A DNA stretch of 64,000 nt, from NCBI RefSeq assembly GCF_002950945.1, contig NZ_CP012673.1, positions 8,012,501-8,076,500 on the forward strand, written 5' to 3'. Both the position numbers and the translations under genes were made by a program. Origin of the DNA: Sorangium cellulosum (GTDB taxonomy: Bacteria; Myxococcota_A; Polyangia; Polyangiales; Polyangiaceae). Shown here in pieces: positions 10,177 through 19,057 of this stretch; position 1 is the stretch's first letter, and every line of letters begins with the position of its first letter. The notes under the pieces were generated by a model that worked only from the letters and a program-made list of their open reading frames with translations, searched no databases and had not been told where the DNA came from.

Positions 10177-11676
10177 TCAGGGCACCGGCATCTCGAAGGA
10201 AACGCTGTAGTTCGGCTGCGCGACGCGCGTGGTCGAGCCGACGAAAGGATCCGAGTCGCGGAGCTGCCCCCAGGTGGGGAACCCGTTCGGCCTGGGCGCC
10301 TGGTTCGTGGTCATCGCGTACCCCACGGTGACGCCGCTCGCGGGCAGGTCGCCGGCGCACGTGATCTTCACCGAGTCGCCGGCGATCTCGACGGAGCTGA
10401 TGTTGATCTTCGTGTTGCCCTGGCGGACCTCGAAGCCGCGCCCGTTCGCCCAGGCGGTCGGCGCGGGCAGCCTCTCGTCCCACACGAGCGGCGGCACGGG
10501 CACGTGGAAGTGCACGGTGATCACGCGGCCGCTGCGCTCGACGCGCGTCGGCTGCAGCGGCTGCCAGTCGCGGCCCATCACGACCTTCTCGTAGTAGATC
10601 TGGCCGTACTTCTCGCCCATCTGCTGGTAGCCGGCCGCCGACAGGTGGACACCATCGCCGCCGCCCGGGAGGTGATACTTCGGGCCGGTGCACACGATGT
10701 CGCCGGGATGCTCGACCCCGAGCCGCCACTGCGTCAGCGTGGACACGGCCCGCTGGTTCGCGCCGCTCGGATAACCGTGCTGCTGCGAGATGAACAGCGG
10801 GATCGTCTCGGTCTGTCCGGTGAGCGCCTTGAGATCGGCGTTGTAATCGCTCCAGAGCCTGACGACCTCATCCCCGTACGTCGAGCTCCCCGAGTCCGTC
10901 TCGCCGTGGGTCAGGAAGACCGCGCCGACGCCGTACGTCTTGCCGGCAGCCTGGGCGAGGCGGGCGATCGCGCCGACCTCGAACAGCGTCGCCGCGTAGG
11001 CCCGACCCGTGGTGCCGGTGTCCGTGGCGCCCTTCTTGAGCGCGACCATCCCCTGCCCGCTCTCGCCGACCACCGTGTGCACGCTGACGTAGTCGCGGCC
11101 CGCCGCCTCGTTGACCAGGAACGTGATCTGGTTGGCCATCGGCACGTGCCCCGTCTCGCCGTAGATGTTGCCCGGGTACGGCGCCGGATACCCGTTGGCG
11201 AGCGGGCGGATGGGCTCGACGAGCGGCACCATCGAGAGCGCGCTGCTGTTCGGATCCCAGGGTGGCACCCTCGTGTTGCCCAGCGAGAGCTTGAGGTTGT
11301 GGAAGGGCTGGGTGGTCGACGTGACCGGCGTCGTGCCGACGGACAGGCTCTGACCGGTGCCGACGATCCCGGCCCAGTCCCACGGGATCCTGGCCTCCTC
11401 GCCGGGCGCTCCGCCCCCGCCTCCCGCGTTGTTCCCGCCGTCTCCGGTGCTCGGCGCGCCGCCCGAGCCCCCTCCCCCCGCGCTGGACGCGCTGGAGGCG
11501 CTGCTGCTGGTCGAGCCGCTGCTGGTCGAGCTGCTCGCGCCGCCCGAGCCGCTCGTAGTGCTGGAGGATGTCGGGTCGCCCCCGCCGTCGCTCGAGCCGC
11601 TGTCGTTCGACGAGCCGCAGCCCGCCAGCGCGAGCAGGAAGGTGGCAGCAAGACGGTTCATCAACATCGTTCGCAT
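10177..11676 (-). CDS. Lipoprotein carbohydrate acetylesterase (SASA / CE6-like SGNH hydrolase)
   Basis: Exported lipoprotein of 499 residues. The signal peptide ends in the lipobox LALAGC, followed by a Ser/Gly-rich linker (to about residue 95). The catalytic region has GQSLSVG (nucleophile Ser block), HGETDSG (similar to the QGESD block of the sialate O-acetylesterase/CE6 family) and DGVHLSAAGY (Asp-His block), which together fit an SGNH esterase. It probably removes acetyl groups from polysaccharide at the cell surface. Start: the ATG at 11676 has GGAG six bases upstream; the GTG at 11688 and the ATGs at 11667 and 11661 are less well supported. A 17-bp palindrome lies about 50 bp upstream. 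Confidence 0.8.
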   Translation of the reverse strand: MRTMLMNRLAATFLLALAGCGSSNDSGSSDGGGDPTSSSTTSGSGGASSSTSSGSTSSSASSASSAGGGGSGGAPSTGDGGNNAGGGGGAPGEEARIPWDWAGIVGTGQSLSVGTTPVTSTTQPFHNLKLSLGNTRVPPWDPNSSALSMVPLVEPIRPLANGYPAPYPGNIYGETGHVPMANQITFLVNEAAGRDYVSVHTVVGESGQGMVALKKGATDTGTTGRAYAATLFEVGAIARLAQAAGKTYGVGAVFLTHGETDSGSSTYGDEVVRLWSDYNADLKALTGQTETIPLFISQQHGYPSGANQRAVSTLTQWRLGVEHPGDIVCTGPKYHLPGGGDGVHLSAAGYQQMGEKYGQIYYEKVVMGRDWQPLQPTRVERSGRVITVHFHVPVPPLVWDERLPAPTAWANGRGFEVRQGNTKINISSVEIAGDSVKITCAGDLPASGVTVGYAMTTNQAPRPNGFPTWGQLRDSDPFVGSTTRVAQPNYSVSFEMPVP

Positions 11677-11724
11677 GGGACGCTCCACGGCTGTGTTGGT
11701 CTATGTTCTCGGGTTTGTGAAGAG

Positions 11725-11741
11725 GACGTCACGATGACGTC
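11725..11741. promoter_or_regulatory. Palindrome upstream of the acetylesterase, possible operator
   Basis: GACGTCACGATGACGTC is a perfect inverted repeat with 7-base arms and a 3-base centre. It lies 48 bp upstream of the acetylesterase start codon, a usual place for a dimeric regulator. No matching regulator was identified; the role is inferred from symmetry and position only. Confidence 0.4.
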
Positions 11742-11953
11742 GGGTGAATAAACCCCGGGACAGACATCGAGATGACGGCGTGGGATATGGCGGCGGACCG
11801 CGGCGACGAGGCCGCTGCGGCGACAAGCCTCTTCGAGTCTCGACTTGTCGCCGTGATACGACGCTCGGGCGAACGCCCGGCGAGGGCTGCTGCTGGCTGC
11901 GGACGGAGGCGCGCGGCGGCGCTCCGGACGACGAGGGCTCGGCGCCCCCGCCG

Positions 11954-13333
11954 TCACGCCTCGCGATCGATCTCCTCCCAGAGGCGCACGTCGCTCCGCT
12001 CGCTCAGGTACAGCCCGCCGACGACCACGGTGATGAGCGCCACCGTGATCGGGTAGAGGAGGCCCGCGTAGATGTTGCCGGTCGCGACCGTCACCGAGGA
12101 GGCGATGAGCGGCAAGAGGCCGCCGAACACGCCGTTGCCGACGTGGTACGGGATGGACAGCGACGTGTAACGCACCTTGGCCGGGAAGGCCTCGACGAGG
12201 TAGGCCGCGATCGGGCCGTAGACCATCGTGACGAAGATCACGAGCACGAACACGAGCGCGGTGAGCACGACCGGGCTGTCCGCGTTCTGCTTCATCGCCC
12301 AGAACACCGGGAAGAAGCCGATCGCGCCGCAGAGGTTGCCCGCGAGCATGATCTTCTTCCTGCCGATGCGGTCGGAGAGCGCGCCGAAGAACACGAAGAA
12401 CGGCATGCCGAGCGCGAGCGCGGCGGCGACCACGATCGTGGCCGTGATGAACGGGACCTTCAGCGTGTTCTGCAGGAAGTAGAGGGCATAGAACTGCCCC
12501 GTGTACCAGACGACGCCCTGGCCGGCCGTGGCGCCGAAGAGGGCGATGAGGATGACCTTCCAGTTGCGCTTGTTGCCGAGGCTGTCCTTGATCGGGGCGG
12601 TCGACGTCTTCCCCTGCGACTTGAGCTTGGCGAAGATCGGCGACTCCTTGAGGCGAGCGCGCACGTAGAAGGACACCGCGACGAGCAGGACCGACAGGAG
12701 GAACGGGACGCGCCAGCCCCACGCCCTGAAGTCGTCCTCGCCGAGGAAGAGGCGAGTCCCGAGGATCACCGCCAGCGAGACGAACAGGCCGAGCGTCGCC
12801 GTGATCTGGATGAACGAGGTGTAGAAGCCGCGCTTCTCGTCGGGCGCGTGCTCGGCCACGTACACCGCCGCGCCGCCGTACTCGCCCCCGAGCGCGAGCC
12901 CCTGGACGAGCCGGATCAGGACGAGCCCGAGCGGGGCGGCGAGCCCGATCGTGTCGTAGGTGGGCAGGACGCCGATGAGCGACGTCGCGCCGCCCATGAG
13001 CAGCAGCGTCACGAGGAACGCGTACTTCCGGCCGACGATATCGCCGATTCGCCCGAACACGAGCGCGCCGAAGGGGCGGACGACGAAGCCGGTCGCGAAG
13101 GTCCCCAGCGTGAGCAAGAAGCCCGCCGTGGGGTTGTCCTTCGGGAAGAAGTGGGTGGAGATGATCGCGGCGAGGCTTCCGAAGATATAGAAGTCGTACC
13201 ACTCGATCATCGTGCCGCCCGCAGAGGCGAAGATGACCTTCCAGAGCGTGGAGCTGCTCACGACCTCGCGCTGGCTTTCGCCGGCGCGGCCCCCAATGGT
13301 CACGGGAAGCGTCTCAGGTGATGTCTGTGCCAC
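11954..13333 (-). CDS. MFS transporter, metabolite:H+ symporter (MHS) family
   Basis: Integral inner-membrane proton symporter of 459 residues with about 12 transmembrane segments. It has the MHS-family start (TMIEWYDFYIFGSLA), the loop 2-3 motif GRIGDIVGRKYAF, and RLVQGLALGGEYGGAAVYVAEH. Relatives carry organic acids, shikimate, proline/betaine or alpha-ketoglutarate; the substrate here cannot be read from sequence. The GTG at 13333 has GAGGGG about 8 bases upstream; a longer form from the ATG at 13378 has no good ribosome site. It lies about 240 bp downstream of the CbrB-like regulator on the same strand, so it is a plausible target of that system. Confidence 0.85.
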   Translation of the reverse strand: MAQTSPETLPVTIGGRAGESQREVVSSSTLWKVIFASAGGTMIEWYDFYIFGSLAAIISTHFFPKDNPTAGFLLTLGTFATGFVVRPFGALVFGRIGDIVGRKYAFLVTLLLMGGATSLIGVLPTYDTIGLAAPLGLVLIRLVQGLALGGEYGGAAVYVAEHAPDEKRGFYTSFIQITATLGLFVSLAVILGTRLFLGEDDFRAWGWRVPFLLSVLLVAVSFYVRARLKESPIFAKLKSQGKTSTAPIKDSLGNKRNWKVILIALFGATAGQGVVWYTGQFYALYFLQNTLKVPFITATIVVAAALALGMPFFVFFGALSDRIGRKKIMLAGNLCGAIGFFPVFWAMKQNADSPVVLTALVFVLVIFVTMVYGPIAAYLVEAFPAKVRYTSLSIPYHVGNGVFGGLLPLIASSVTVATGNIYAGLLYPITVALITVVVGGLYLSERSDVRLWEEIDREA

Positions 13334-13459
13334 TCGACCAGCCCCTCGGTGTAAGGAATTTCGAACCCTGACGTGCATCTCCAGATACCACGTGCAGAGT
13401 TCAGGGAATACCCTCTGTGCCGTCGGTGGAGCACACGGTGGGTCTCCTGCGGGGCCGCC

Positions 13460-13508
13460 GCGCTACGATCGGTAACACCCGGTGACGCGGCGCTACGATC
13501 GGTAACAC
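13460..13508. repeat. Two 19-bp direct repeats, 30 bp apart, upstream of the MHS transporter
   Basis: GCGCTACGATCGGTAACAC occurs at 13460-13478 and 13490-13508. The 30-bp spacing is about three DNA turns, so both copies face the same side. They lie between the end of the response regulator and the transporter start, about 125-175 bp upstream of it. This suits an activator or repressor site, but no known consensus was matched. Confidence 0.5.
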
Positions 13509-13575
13509 ATCGTACCCACGGATGGCGGCCATCGGCGCGGGGCTTGCGCGCGCCGTGCCACGCCGCGCCGGCGGC

Positions 13576-14979
13576 TCAGGAGCGCGGCCGGGGGATCCCG
13601 AGCCGCTGGCGCCGCTCCCACAGGGCCTTCCGGCTGATGCCGAGGCGGCGGGCGATCTCCGTCTCCGTCAGCTCGTGCTGGTGCTCGAGGACGAAGCGGC
13701 GGAAATAGCCCTCGAGCGAGTCGGACAGGGGCTCTGCCTCGCGCACGTCCGCGGGGGGCGCGGGCGACGTGGGCCGCGGGGGCGCGTCGAGCCCGAGCAG
13801 GGCCTCTCCGACATCGCCGGCCCCGGCGAGCACCATGGCGCGGTGGATCGCGTTCTCCAGCTCCCGGACGTTGCCCGGCCAGGGGGCCGCCGCGATGGCG
13901 GCGCGCGCCTCCGGCGTCAGCGTGAGCGGCGCCTGCCCCCTCGCCCACGCGCGCCGCCGGAGCAGCGACTCCGCGATGCGCACGGCGTCGCCCGGCCGCT
14001 CGCGCAGCGGCGGCAGGCGGATCTCGAGGACCCGCAGCCGGAAGTAGAGATCGCTCCGGAACGACCCCTCGCGCACCATCGCCACGAGATCCCGGTGCGT
14101 CGCGGCGATCAGGCGCACGTCGACGCGGCGGGCGCGGGTCGCGCCGACGCGCCGCACCTCGCCGGTCTGGAGGAAGCGCAGGAGCCGCGCCTGGACCCGC
14201 GGCGGCAGCTCGCCGACCTCCTCGAGCAGGAGCGTGCCGCCCTCCGCGGCCTCGCAGAGCCCCGCGCGCGCCGAGAGCGCGCCGGGGAAGGCGCCGCGCT
14301 CGTAGCCGAAGAGCTCGCCCTCGATCAACCCCTCGGGGATCGCCGCGCAGTGGACCGGGACGAACGGGAGCTGCCGCCGCGGGCTCAGCCGGTGCACGGC
14401 GCGGGCGAGCGCGTCCTTGCCGGTGCCGCTCTCGCCGAGCACGAGCAGCGTCGCCTCGCTCGGCGCGACCTTGCGCACCTGCGCGAACACCTCGCGCATG
14501 GCCGCCGAGCCGCCGACGAGGCCGTCGAGCTCGTCGGCGTCCGACGCGAGCGGCGCGGGCGGCGCGGGCGGCGCGGGCGGCACGGGGGACGGCCGCGGCG
14601 CGGCCTCGTCGAGCGCGCTCCGCGCGGGCCGGGCGCTGGCGAGGTGGTGCTCGACGAGGGCGACGAGCTCGTCGTGGTCGAACGGCTTCGAGAGGTAGTC
14701 CGCGGCGCCGCGCTTCACCGCGTCGACCGCCGCCTTCACGGTGGCGTAGCTCGTCATGAGAACGACCGGCGCGCTCCCGCACCGGCCGACGAGCTCCGTG
14801 CCCGGCGCGCCGGGCAGGCGCACGTCGGCCAGCACGAGATCGAACGCGCGCAGATCGTGGGCCGCCTCGGCCTCGGCGATCGACCCCGCCTCGACGACGT
14901 CGTGCCCGTGGCGCGCGAGCAGCCGCCGGAGCTCCATGCGGATGACGACCTCGTCCTCGATCAGCAGGATCCGGCTCAT
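13576..14979 (-). CDS. NtrC-type sigma-54-dependent response regulator (CbrB-like), altered GAFTGA loop
   Basis: Cytoplasmic transcription factor of 467 residues. Receiver domain 1-120 with phospho-acceptor Asp52 (VLADVRLPG) and Lys98; a Pro/Ala linker about 118-145; AAA+ domain with Walker A GESGTGKD (182-189); Fis-type helix-turn-helix at the end (ETEIARRLGISRKALWERR). Two core motifs differ from the family: the sigma-54-contact loop reads GAFPGA (229-234) instead of GAFTGA, and Walker B reads LLLEEVGE instead of LFLDEIGE. The start ATG overlaps the stop of the sensor gene (ATGA), so the two are translationally coupled. It is expected to be phosphorylated by that sensor. Whether it still activates sigma-54 polymerase is uncertain. 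Confidence 0.88.
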   Translation of the reverse strand: MSRILLIEDEVVIRMELRRLLARHGHDVVEAGSIAEAEAAHDLRAFDLVLADVRLPGAPGTELVGRCGSAPVVLMTSYATVKAAVDAVKRGAADYLSKPFDHDELVALVEHHLASARPARSALDEAAPRPSPVPPAPPAPPAPLASDADELDGLVGGSAAMREVFAQVRKVAPSEATLLVLGESGTGKDALARAVHRLSPRRQLPFVPVHCAAIPEGLIEGELFGYERGAFPGALSARAGLCEAAEGGTLLLEEVGELPPRVQARLLRFLQTGEVRRVGATRARRVDVRLIAATHRDLVAMVREGSFRSDLYFRLRVLEIRLPPLRERPGDAVRIAESLLRRRAWARGQAPLTLTPEARAAIAAAPWPGNVRELENAIHRAMVLAGAGDVGEALLGLDAPPRPTSPAPPADVREAEPLSDSLEGYFRRFVLEHQHELTETEIARRLGISRKALWERRQRLGIPRPRS

Positions 14980-17900
14980 GGCTCCGCCTCGTGCCCGCGC
15001 CGCGCCTCGCCCGCGCCGGCGCCCGCGAGCGGGAGCTTCACGACGACCGTCGTCCCCTGCCCCACCGCGCTCCGCAGCGCGAGGGTGCCGCCGTGATCCT
15101 GGACGATCGATCGCGAGAGCGGCAGGCCGAGCCCGGTGCCGCTCGGGTCGCGCTTCGTCGTCACGAACGGCTCCAGCACGTCGGCCAGGAGCTCCCCGGG
15201 GATGCCGCTGCCGTGGTCCTCGACCTCGATCACGATCTGGCCCGCCTCGATCCGCCCGCGGACGGAGACGGTCGCGCCCTCCTCGGAGGCGTCGCGGGCG
15301 TTCGCGAGCAGGTTGACGAAGACCTGCACGAGCTCGCGCCGATCGCCGATGACGACGAGCGACTCCGGGCAGGCCTGCTCCACCCGGACGTGCCGCGCCG
15401 CGCGGTCGAGCCGGATCAGCCGCTCGGCCTCAGCGACCACCTGGGCGATCGCCACGCGCCCGACCCGCGCGCGCGGGATCTCGCCGGGCGACGGGACGGC
15501 GCCGGTGCGGCTGTGCTCGAGCAGCGAGCGGAGGATCGCCTCGATGCGCGCCGCCTCGCCGAGGATGAGGCCCGCGCGCGCGCGGATCTCGTCGCGCTCG
15601 GCGCTGTCGGCCTCGGCGCGGAGGTTCTGCGCGAGGCAGGTGATGCCGGTGAGCGGGTTGCCGACCTCGTGGGCGACGCCGGCGGCGAGGCGGCCGAGCT
15701 GGGCGAGGCGGTCGCGGTGGGCGAGCTGCGCCTCGAGCGCGCGCTGCTCGGTGCGATCCTCGACGAGCAGGACCACGCCCCCCGAGGCGGCGCGCGCGTC
15801 GATCGGGTCGAGCGCGGCGCGGTGGACGCGCAGCGAGCGCGCGCGCCCGCCCACGTGCGCCGTGATCTCGTCGGCGCCGGCCTCGCCGGCGGAGGCGGCG
15901 GCGGCGGCGCGGGCGAAGAGCTCCGCGAACGGGGCCGGCAGCCGGTCGAGCGGCGCGCCGACGAGATCGCGCTCCTCGACGCCCACGAGCGCCTCGAGGC
16001 GCCGGTTGACGAGGCTCACCGCGCCGTCGGAGCCCACGGCGCAGACCCCGAGCGGGAGCTGCGCGAGCACCGAGCGGAGCCACCGCCGCAGGAGGTCGAG
16101 CTCCTTCGCGGCGCCGACGAGCCGCGTCTCGCCGCGCGCGAGGCGCCGCTCCAGCCACCTTAGCTCCTCGGTGAGCGCGCCGCGCGCGGCCTCGCCGCCG
16201 GCAGCGTCGCCCGCCTCCGCGGCCGCCCGCGCGAGCACCGGGCCGACCAGCGGCGACAGGTTGCGGTGCAGGCGCTCCTGGAGCGCGTGCAGCTCGGTGG
16301 GCCGCGTCTCGTCGCGCGGGATGTCGAGCTCGATGCGCGCGCGTGTGACCTCGACGCCGGCGGCCTCGCGGCCGAGCAGGCGGGCCAGCCGCTCCTCGAG
16401 CGCGCCCACGCTCGACGCGACGGTCGCGCGCTCGACCGAGGGGCCGATCTCGCGCCGCCTGCAGAGGCGCGCCGCCTCGCGCTCCTCCTTGGCCGGGGGG
16501 CGCAGGAGCGAGACGAGCCCGAGCGCCCCGGCGTTGACGGCGAGCGAGACGAAGGTGGGCAGCGACCAGGTATCCGGGGCGGCCGCGCGCGCCGCGTCCA
16601 GGGCGCCCGCGGCGTGGCCGCCGTGGTCCGCGCCCTCGCGCAGGAGATCGAGCCACGCGGGATCGATCCCGGGGACGGCGGGCAGGAGCGGCGCGAGGCA
16701 GGTGGCCGTCCAGGTGCCGATGCCGGCCAGGAGCCCGGCGATGAACCCTGCGCGTGTCGCGCGCTCCCAGAAGAGCACGGCGAAGAGCCCCGGCAGGAAC
16801 TGCGCGAACGCGACGAACGACGCGATGCCGCTCTCGACGAGCAGGCCGTGGTGCGGCTGCGCGCGGTAGAAGAGCCACCCGCCGACGAGGATGGCGGTGA
16901 GGAGGCCGCGCCGGAGCCAGAGGACACGCGCGTAGACGTTGCGGCGCAGCGTCCTCCGGGCGAGCGGCAGGAGCAGGTGCGTGGCGCTGTCGTTGGCGAG
17001 GGCGACGGCGGTGACCATGACCATGGCGCTCGCGGCGGAGATGCCGCCGATGAAGGCGGCGAGCGCGAGCCAGCGCTGGCCGAGCAGCTGGGGGACGAGC
17101 AGCACGTAGCTGTCGGCGGGCTCCGCCGGGGCGAGGCGGGTCCCGGCCCAGAGGATGGGCAGGACGGGCAGGTTGAGCGCGAGCAGGAAGAGCGGGAAGG
17201 CCCAGGCGGCCCTGGCGAGCGCGCGGTCCCCGGCGCCGCTGGCGAAGGCCATGTGCCACTGCCGCGGCAGCAGGAAGGCCGCGGCGAAGCTGATGACGAG
17301 CATGGAGGTCCAGCCGCTGTCCTCCCGCACGGGGCGGCCGAGCGCCTCGACCTCGGCCGCGTGTTCGCCGAGCCAGCCCGCGAGGCCGGCCGCGCCGCCG
17401 AACGCCCCGAGCACGGCGGCGAGGCCCACGGCCGCGAGCACGGCGAGCTTCGCCGCCGACTCGAACGCGACCGCCGCCGAGAGGCCGTCCTGGCGCCCCT
17501 GCTCGGCGGAGGGGCGGGCGCCGAAGAACGCCGTGAAGAGCGCGAGCAGCACGCAGAAGACGGCGCCGACGGCCTCCTCGTGGCCCGGCCCCGAGAGCAC
17601 ACGGACCGACTGCTCGGTCGCGCGGAACTGCTGCGCGACGTAGGGCATGCTGGCGACGACGGAGAAGGCGGCGACGAGCGCCCCCGCGGCGGGGCTCTGG
17701 AAGCGGAAGGCGAGCAGGTCGGCGAGCGAGGAGAGGCGCTGCTCGCGCGTGATGCGCAGGACGCGCGACCAGAGGAGCGGCGCGGCGATGCACGCGAGCG
17801 TCGGGCCGAGGTAGACCGCGAGGAAGACGAGCCCGTGGCGCTGGGCGAAGCCGACGCCGCCGTAATACGTCCACGACGAGGCGTAGACGCCGAGGGAGAG

Positions 17901-18026
17901 GGCGAGCACGAGCGGGTGCCGGGCGAGCGTGCGGGGGAGCCGCCCGCGTGTCGCGGCGAGCGCGACGGCGGCGAGCGCGGCCAGCCAGGCCACCGTGGCG
18001 AGCAGCAGGACGCTCACGTCGATCAT
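14976..18026 (-). CDS. CbrA-like sensor: SLC5/SSS transporter domain fused to histidine kinase
   Basis: Membrane sensor of 1016 residues. Residues 1 to about 520 form a sodium:solute-symporter-type multi-spanning domain (SSWTYYGGVGFAQRHGL near the start, MPYVAQQFRATEQ, then LFYRAQP). It is followed by a linker, a PAS-like segment (VCAVGSDGAVSLVNRRLEAL), HisKA with HEVGNPL (His about 786) and HATPase (NLLANARDA, DHGSGIP, GTGLGLPLS). This architecture is that of CbrA, which couples a transporter-like domain to phosphorylation of CbrB and controls carbon/nitrogen use in pseudomonads. It overlaps the small upstream gene and the downstream regulator by 4 bp each, indicating one operon. The ligand is unknown. 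Confidence 0.88.
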   Translation of the reverse strand: MIDVSVLLLATVAWLAALAAVALAATRGRLPRTLARHPLVLALSLGVYASSWTYYGGVGFAQRHGLVFLAVYLGPTLACIAAPLLWSRVLRITREQRLSSLADLLAFRFQSPAAGALVAAFSVVASMPYVAQQFRATEQSVRVLSGPGHEEAVGAVFCVLLALFTAFFGARPSAEQGRQDGLSAAVAFESAAKLAVLAAVGLAAVLGAFGGAAGLAGWLGEHAAEVEALGRPVREDSGWTSMLVISFAAAFLLPRQWHMAFASGAGDRALARAAWAFPLFLLALNLPVLPILWAGTRLAPAEPADSYVLLVPQLLGQRWLALAAFIGGISAASAMVMVTAVALANDSATHLLLPLARRTLRRNVYARVLWLRRGLLTAILVGGWLFYRAQPHHGLLVESGIASFVAFAQFLPGLFAVLFWERATRAGFIAGLLAGIGTWTATCLAPLLPAVPGIDPAWLDLLREGADHGGHAAGALDAARAAAPDTWSLPTFVSLAVNAGALGLVSLLRPPAKEEREAARLCRRREIGPSVERATVASSVGALEERLARLLGREAAGVEVTRARIELDIPRDETRPTELHALQERLHRNLSPLVGPVLARAAAEAGDAAGGEAARGALTEELRWLERRLARGETRLVGAAKELDLLRRWLRSVLAQLPLGVCAVGSDGAVSLVNRRLEALVGVEERDLVGAPLDRLPAPFAELFARAAAAASAGEAGADEITAHVGGRARSLRVHRAALDPIDARAASGGVVLLVEDRTEQRALEAQLAHRDRLAQLGRLAAGVAHEVGNPLTGITCLAQNLRAEADSAERDEIRARAGLILGEAARIEAILRSLLEHSRTGAVPSPGEIPRARVGRVAIAQVVAEAERLIRLDRAARHVRVEQACPESLVVIGDRRELVQVFVNLLANARDASEEGATVSVRGRIEAGQIVIEVEDHGSGIPGELLADVLEPFVTTKRDPSGTGLGLPLSRSIVQDHGGTLALRSAVGQGTTVVVKLPLAGAGAGEARRGHEAEP

Positions 18027-18250
18027 GGCGGCGGCTCTCGCTCGGCGCGGTCGCCCTCGCCGCGCTCGGCGCGCGTTGCGAGCGCGGCGAGCGCGATCAG
18101 CGCGATCCAGACCGCGAAGACCGCGGCCACCGCGAGCAGGCCGCGCGCCCAGAGCAGGCGCGCCGGCGACACGAGGAGGACCGTGCCCAGGAGCACGAGC
18201 ACGAGCGCGCGATCCGCCGCGCCGGCCTCCGCGTCGTGTCCTCCGCTCAT
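18023..18250 (-). CDS. Small membrane protein upstream of the CbrA-like sensor (CbrX-like position)
   Basis: A 75-residue product with two hydrophobic segments (about 15-32 and 35-58) and a charged C-terminal tail. The stop codon overlaps the sensor start as ATGA, so it is translationally coupled to it. In Pseudomonas a small gene, cbrX, sits in the same relation to cbrA; the match here is by position, size and topology, not by sequence identity that I can verify. No clear Shine-Dalgarno is seen before the ATG. It may assist assembly or signalling of the transporter domain. Confidence 0.65.
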   Translation of the reverse strand: MSGGHDAEAGAADRALVLVLLGTVLLVSPARLLWARGLLAVAAVFAVWIALIALAALATRAERGEGDRAEREPPP

Positions 18251-18446
18251 CGGAGGGTAAGGCTACTCAGGACCGCAACGGGTGAACATGTGGGGCACAC
18301 GACGCATTGCGTCATGACGACTCAATTTTGCACGATGTACTACTCACCGTGCCGGGTGTTGCCGGGTGGTGCAATTGGCTGGGGAGCGCCTGGGATCCGG
18401 GCGGGTGCACCGATCGTGGTGCCGGGTCGCGCCACGATGGGCGGGC

Positions 18447-18680
18447 ATGGGGCGCACGCGCGAGACCCGGCGTCCGGAGGGGCAAGGGCGGCAGCAGAGG
18501 ATCCTCGAAGCCAAGGCGCACGACGTGCTCGCCGTCATCGAGGCTCGCGGGCTGGAGGTCCCCGCCGACATCCGGGAGCGCGTCCTCGCGGGCACCGACC
18601 TCGCCGAGCTGGACCGCTGGATCCGCCGGGCCGCGGTCGTCAGCGACGCCAGGGAGCTCCTCGTCACGACCAGCTCGTGA
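18447..18680 (+). pseudogene. C-terminal remnant of a PD-(D/E)XK/Rpn-type Sorangium protein family
   Basis: The 77-residue reading frame reads AKAHDVLAVIEARGLEVPADIRERVLAG then TDLAELDRWIRRAAVV. This resembles the conserved tail of a multi-copy myxobacterial family whose full-length members carry an N-terminal nuclease-like domain (Rpn/DUF4351-like; from memory, not searched). No such domain is encoded upstream, where only 196 bp separate it from the divergent small membrane gene. It is therefore probably a gene remnant; an independent small protein cannot be excluded. Confidence 0.45.
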
Positions 18681-18813
18681 GTGTTCCTGAGCCCGTCCAA
18701 GAGTGGCTGTCCCGCCGCGTTCGATCCCTGGCAGGGAGGGAGCTCGTCTGCTCGAATCGCGCCACTCCATCGCGAGGTTAGTTCCGAGCGTCACAAGTCT
18801 GGCCAGGGATCCC

Positions 18814-18931
18814 GAGAGATTTCAACGCAAAGGCGCAAAGGCGCAAACCAGAATCTCTCTGTATTTTTGCGCCTTTGCGCCTTTGCGCCTTTGCGCCTTT
18901 GCGCCTTTGCGCCTTTGCGTTGAAATCTCTC
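18814..18931. repeat. Long hairpin repeat of GGCGCAAA / GCGCCTTT units (element 1)
   Basis: Left arm 18814-18847 (GAGAGATTTCAACGC then AAAGGCGC units) is perfectly complementary over 34 bases to the right end at 18898-18931. The right side has about six tandem 8-bp GCGCCTTT units, more than the left. A weaker outer inverted repeat (AAGTCTGGCCAGGGATC near 18796 and GATCCCTGCCAAGACTT near 18944) extends the symmetry. It lies in the 377-bp gap 18681-19057 between a plus-strand remnant and the convergent T6SS operon; I see nothing else in that gap. Translating it gives spurious KAQRRKGAKAQRR-like peptides. It could act as a two-way terminator. Confidence 0.85.
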
Positions 18932-19057
18932 TTCTCTCGCCGTGATCCCTGCCAAGACTTCTGAACTAGAGCTGAAGCTCGATGACTCGAACAAGCACCA
19001 CCCCGCGCGGAGAGCCGCCGTGTGCCGCGACCCGACGCGGGACAACCCGGGCCGCGT

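Noticed and set aside
13334..13575. Sigma-54 (-24/-12) promoter for the MHS transporter.
   Set aside because: Candidate GG and GC pairs were not at the required N10 spacing, so no promoter is claimed although an NtrC-type regulator is adjacent.
18778..18945. Repeat-derived frames coding KAQRRKGAKAQRR-like peptides.
   Set aside because: They arise from the hairpin units on both strands and are a known kind of spurious translation of such repeats.
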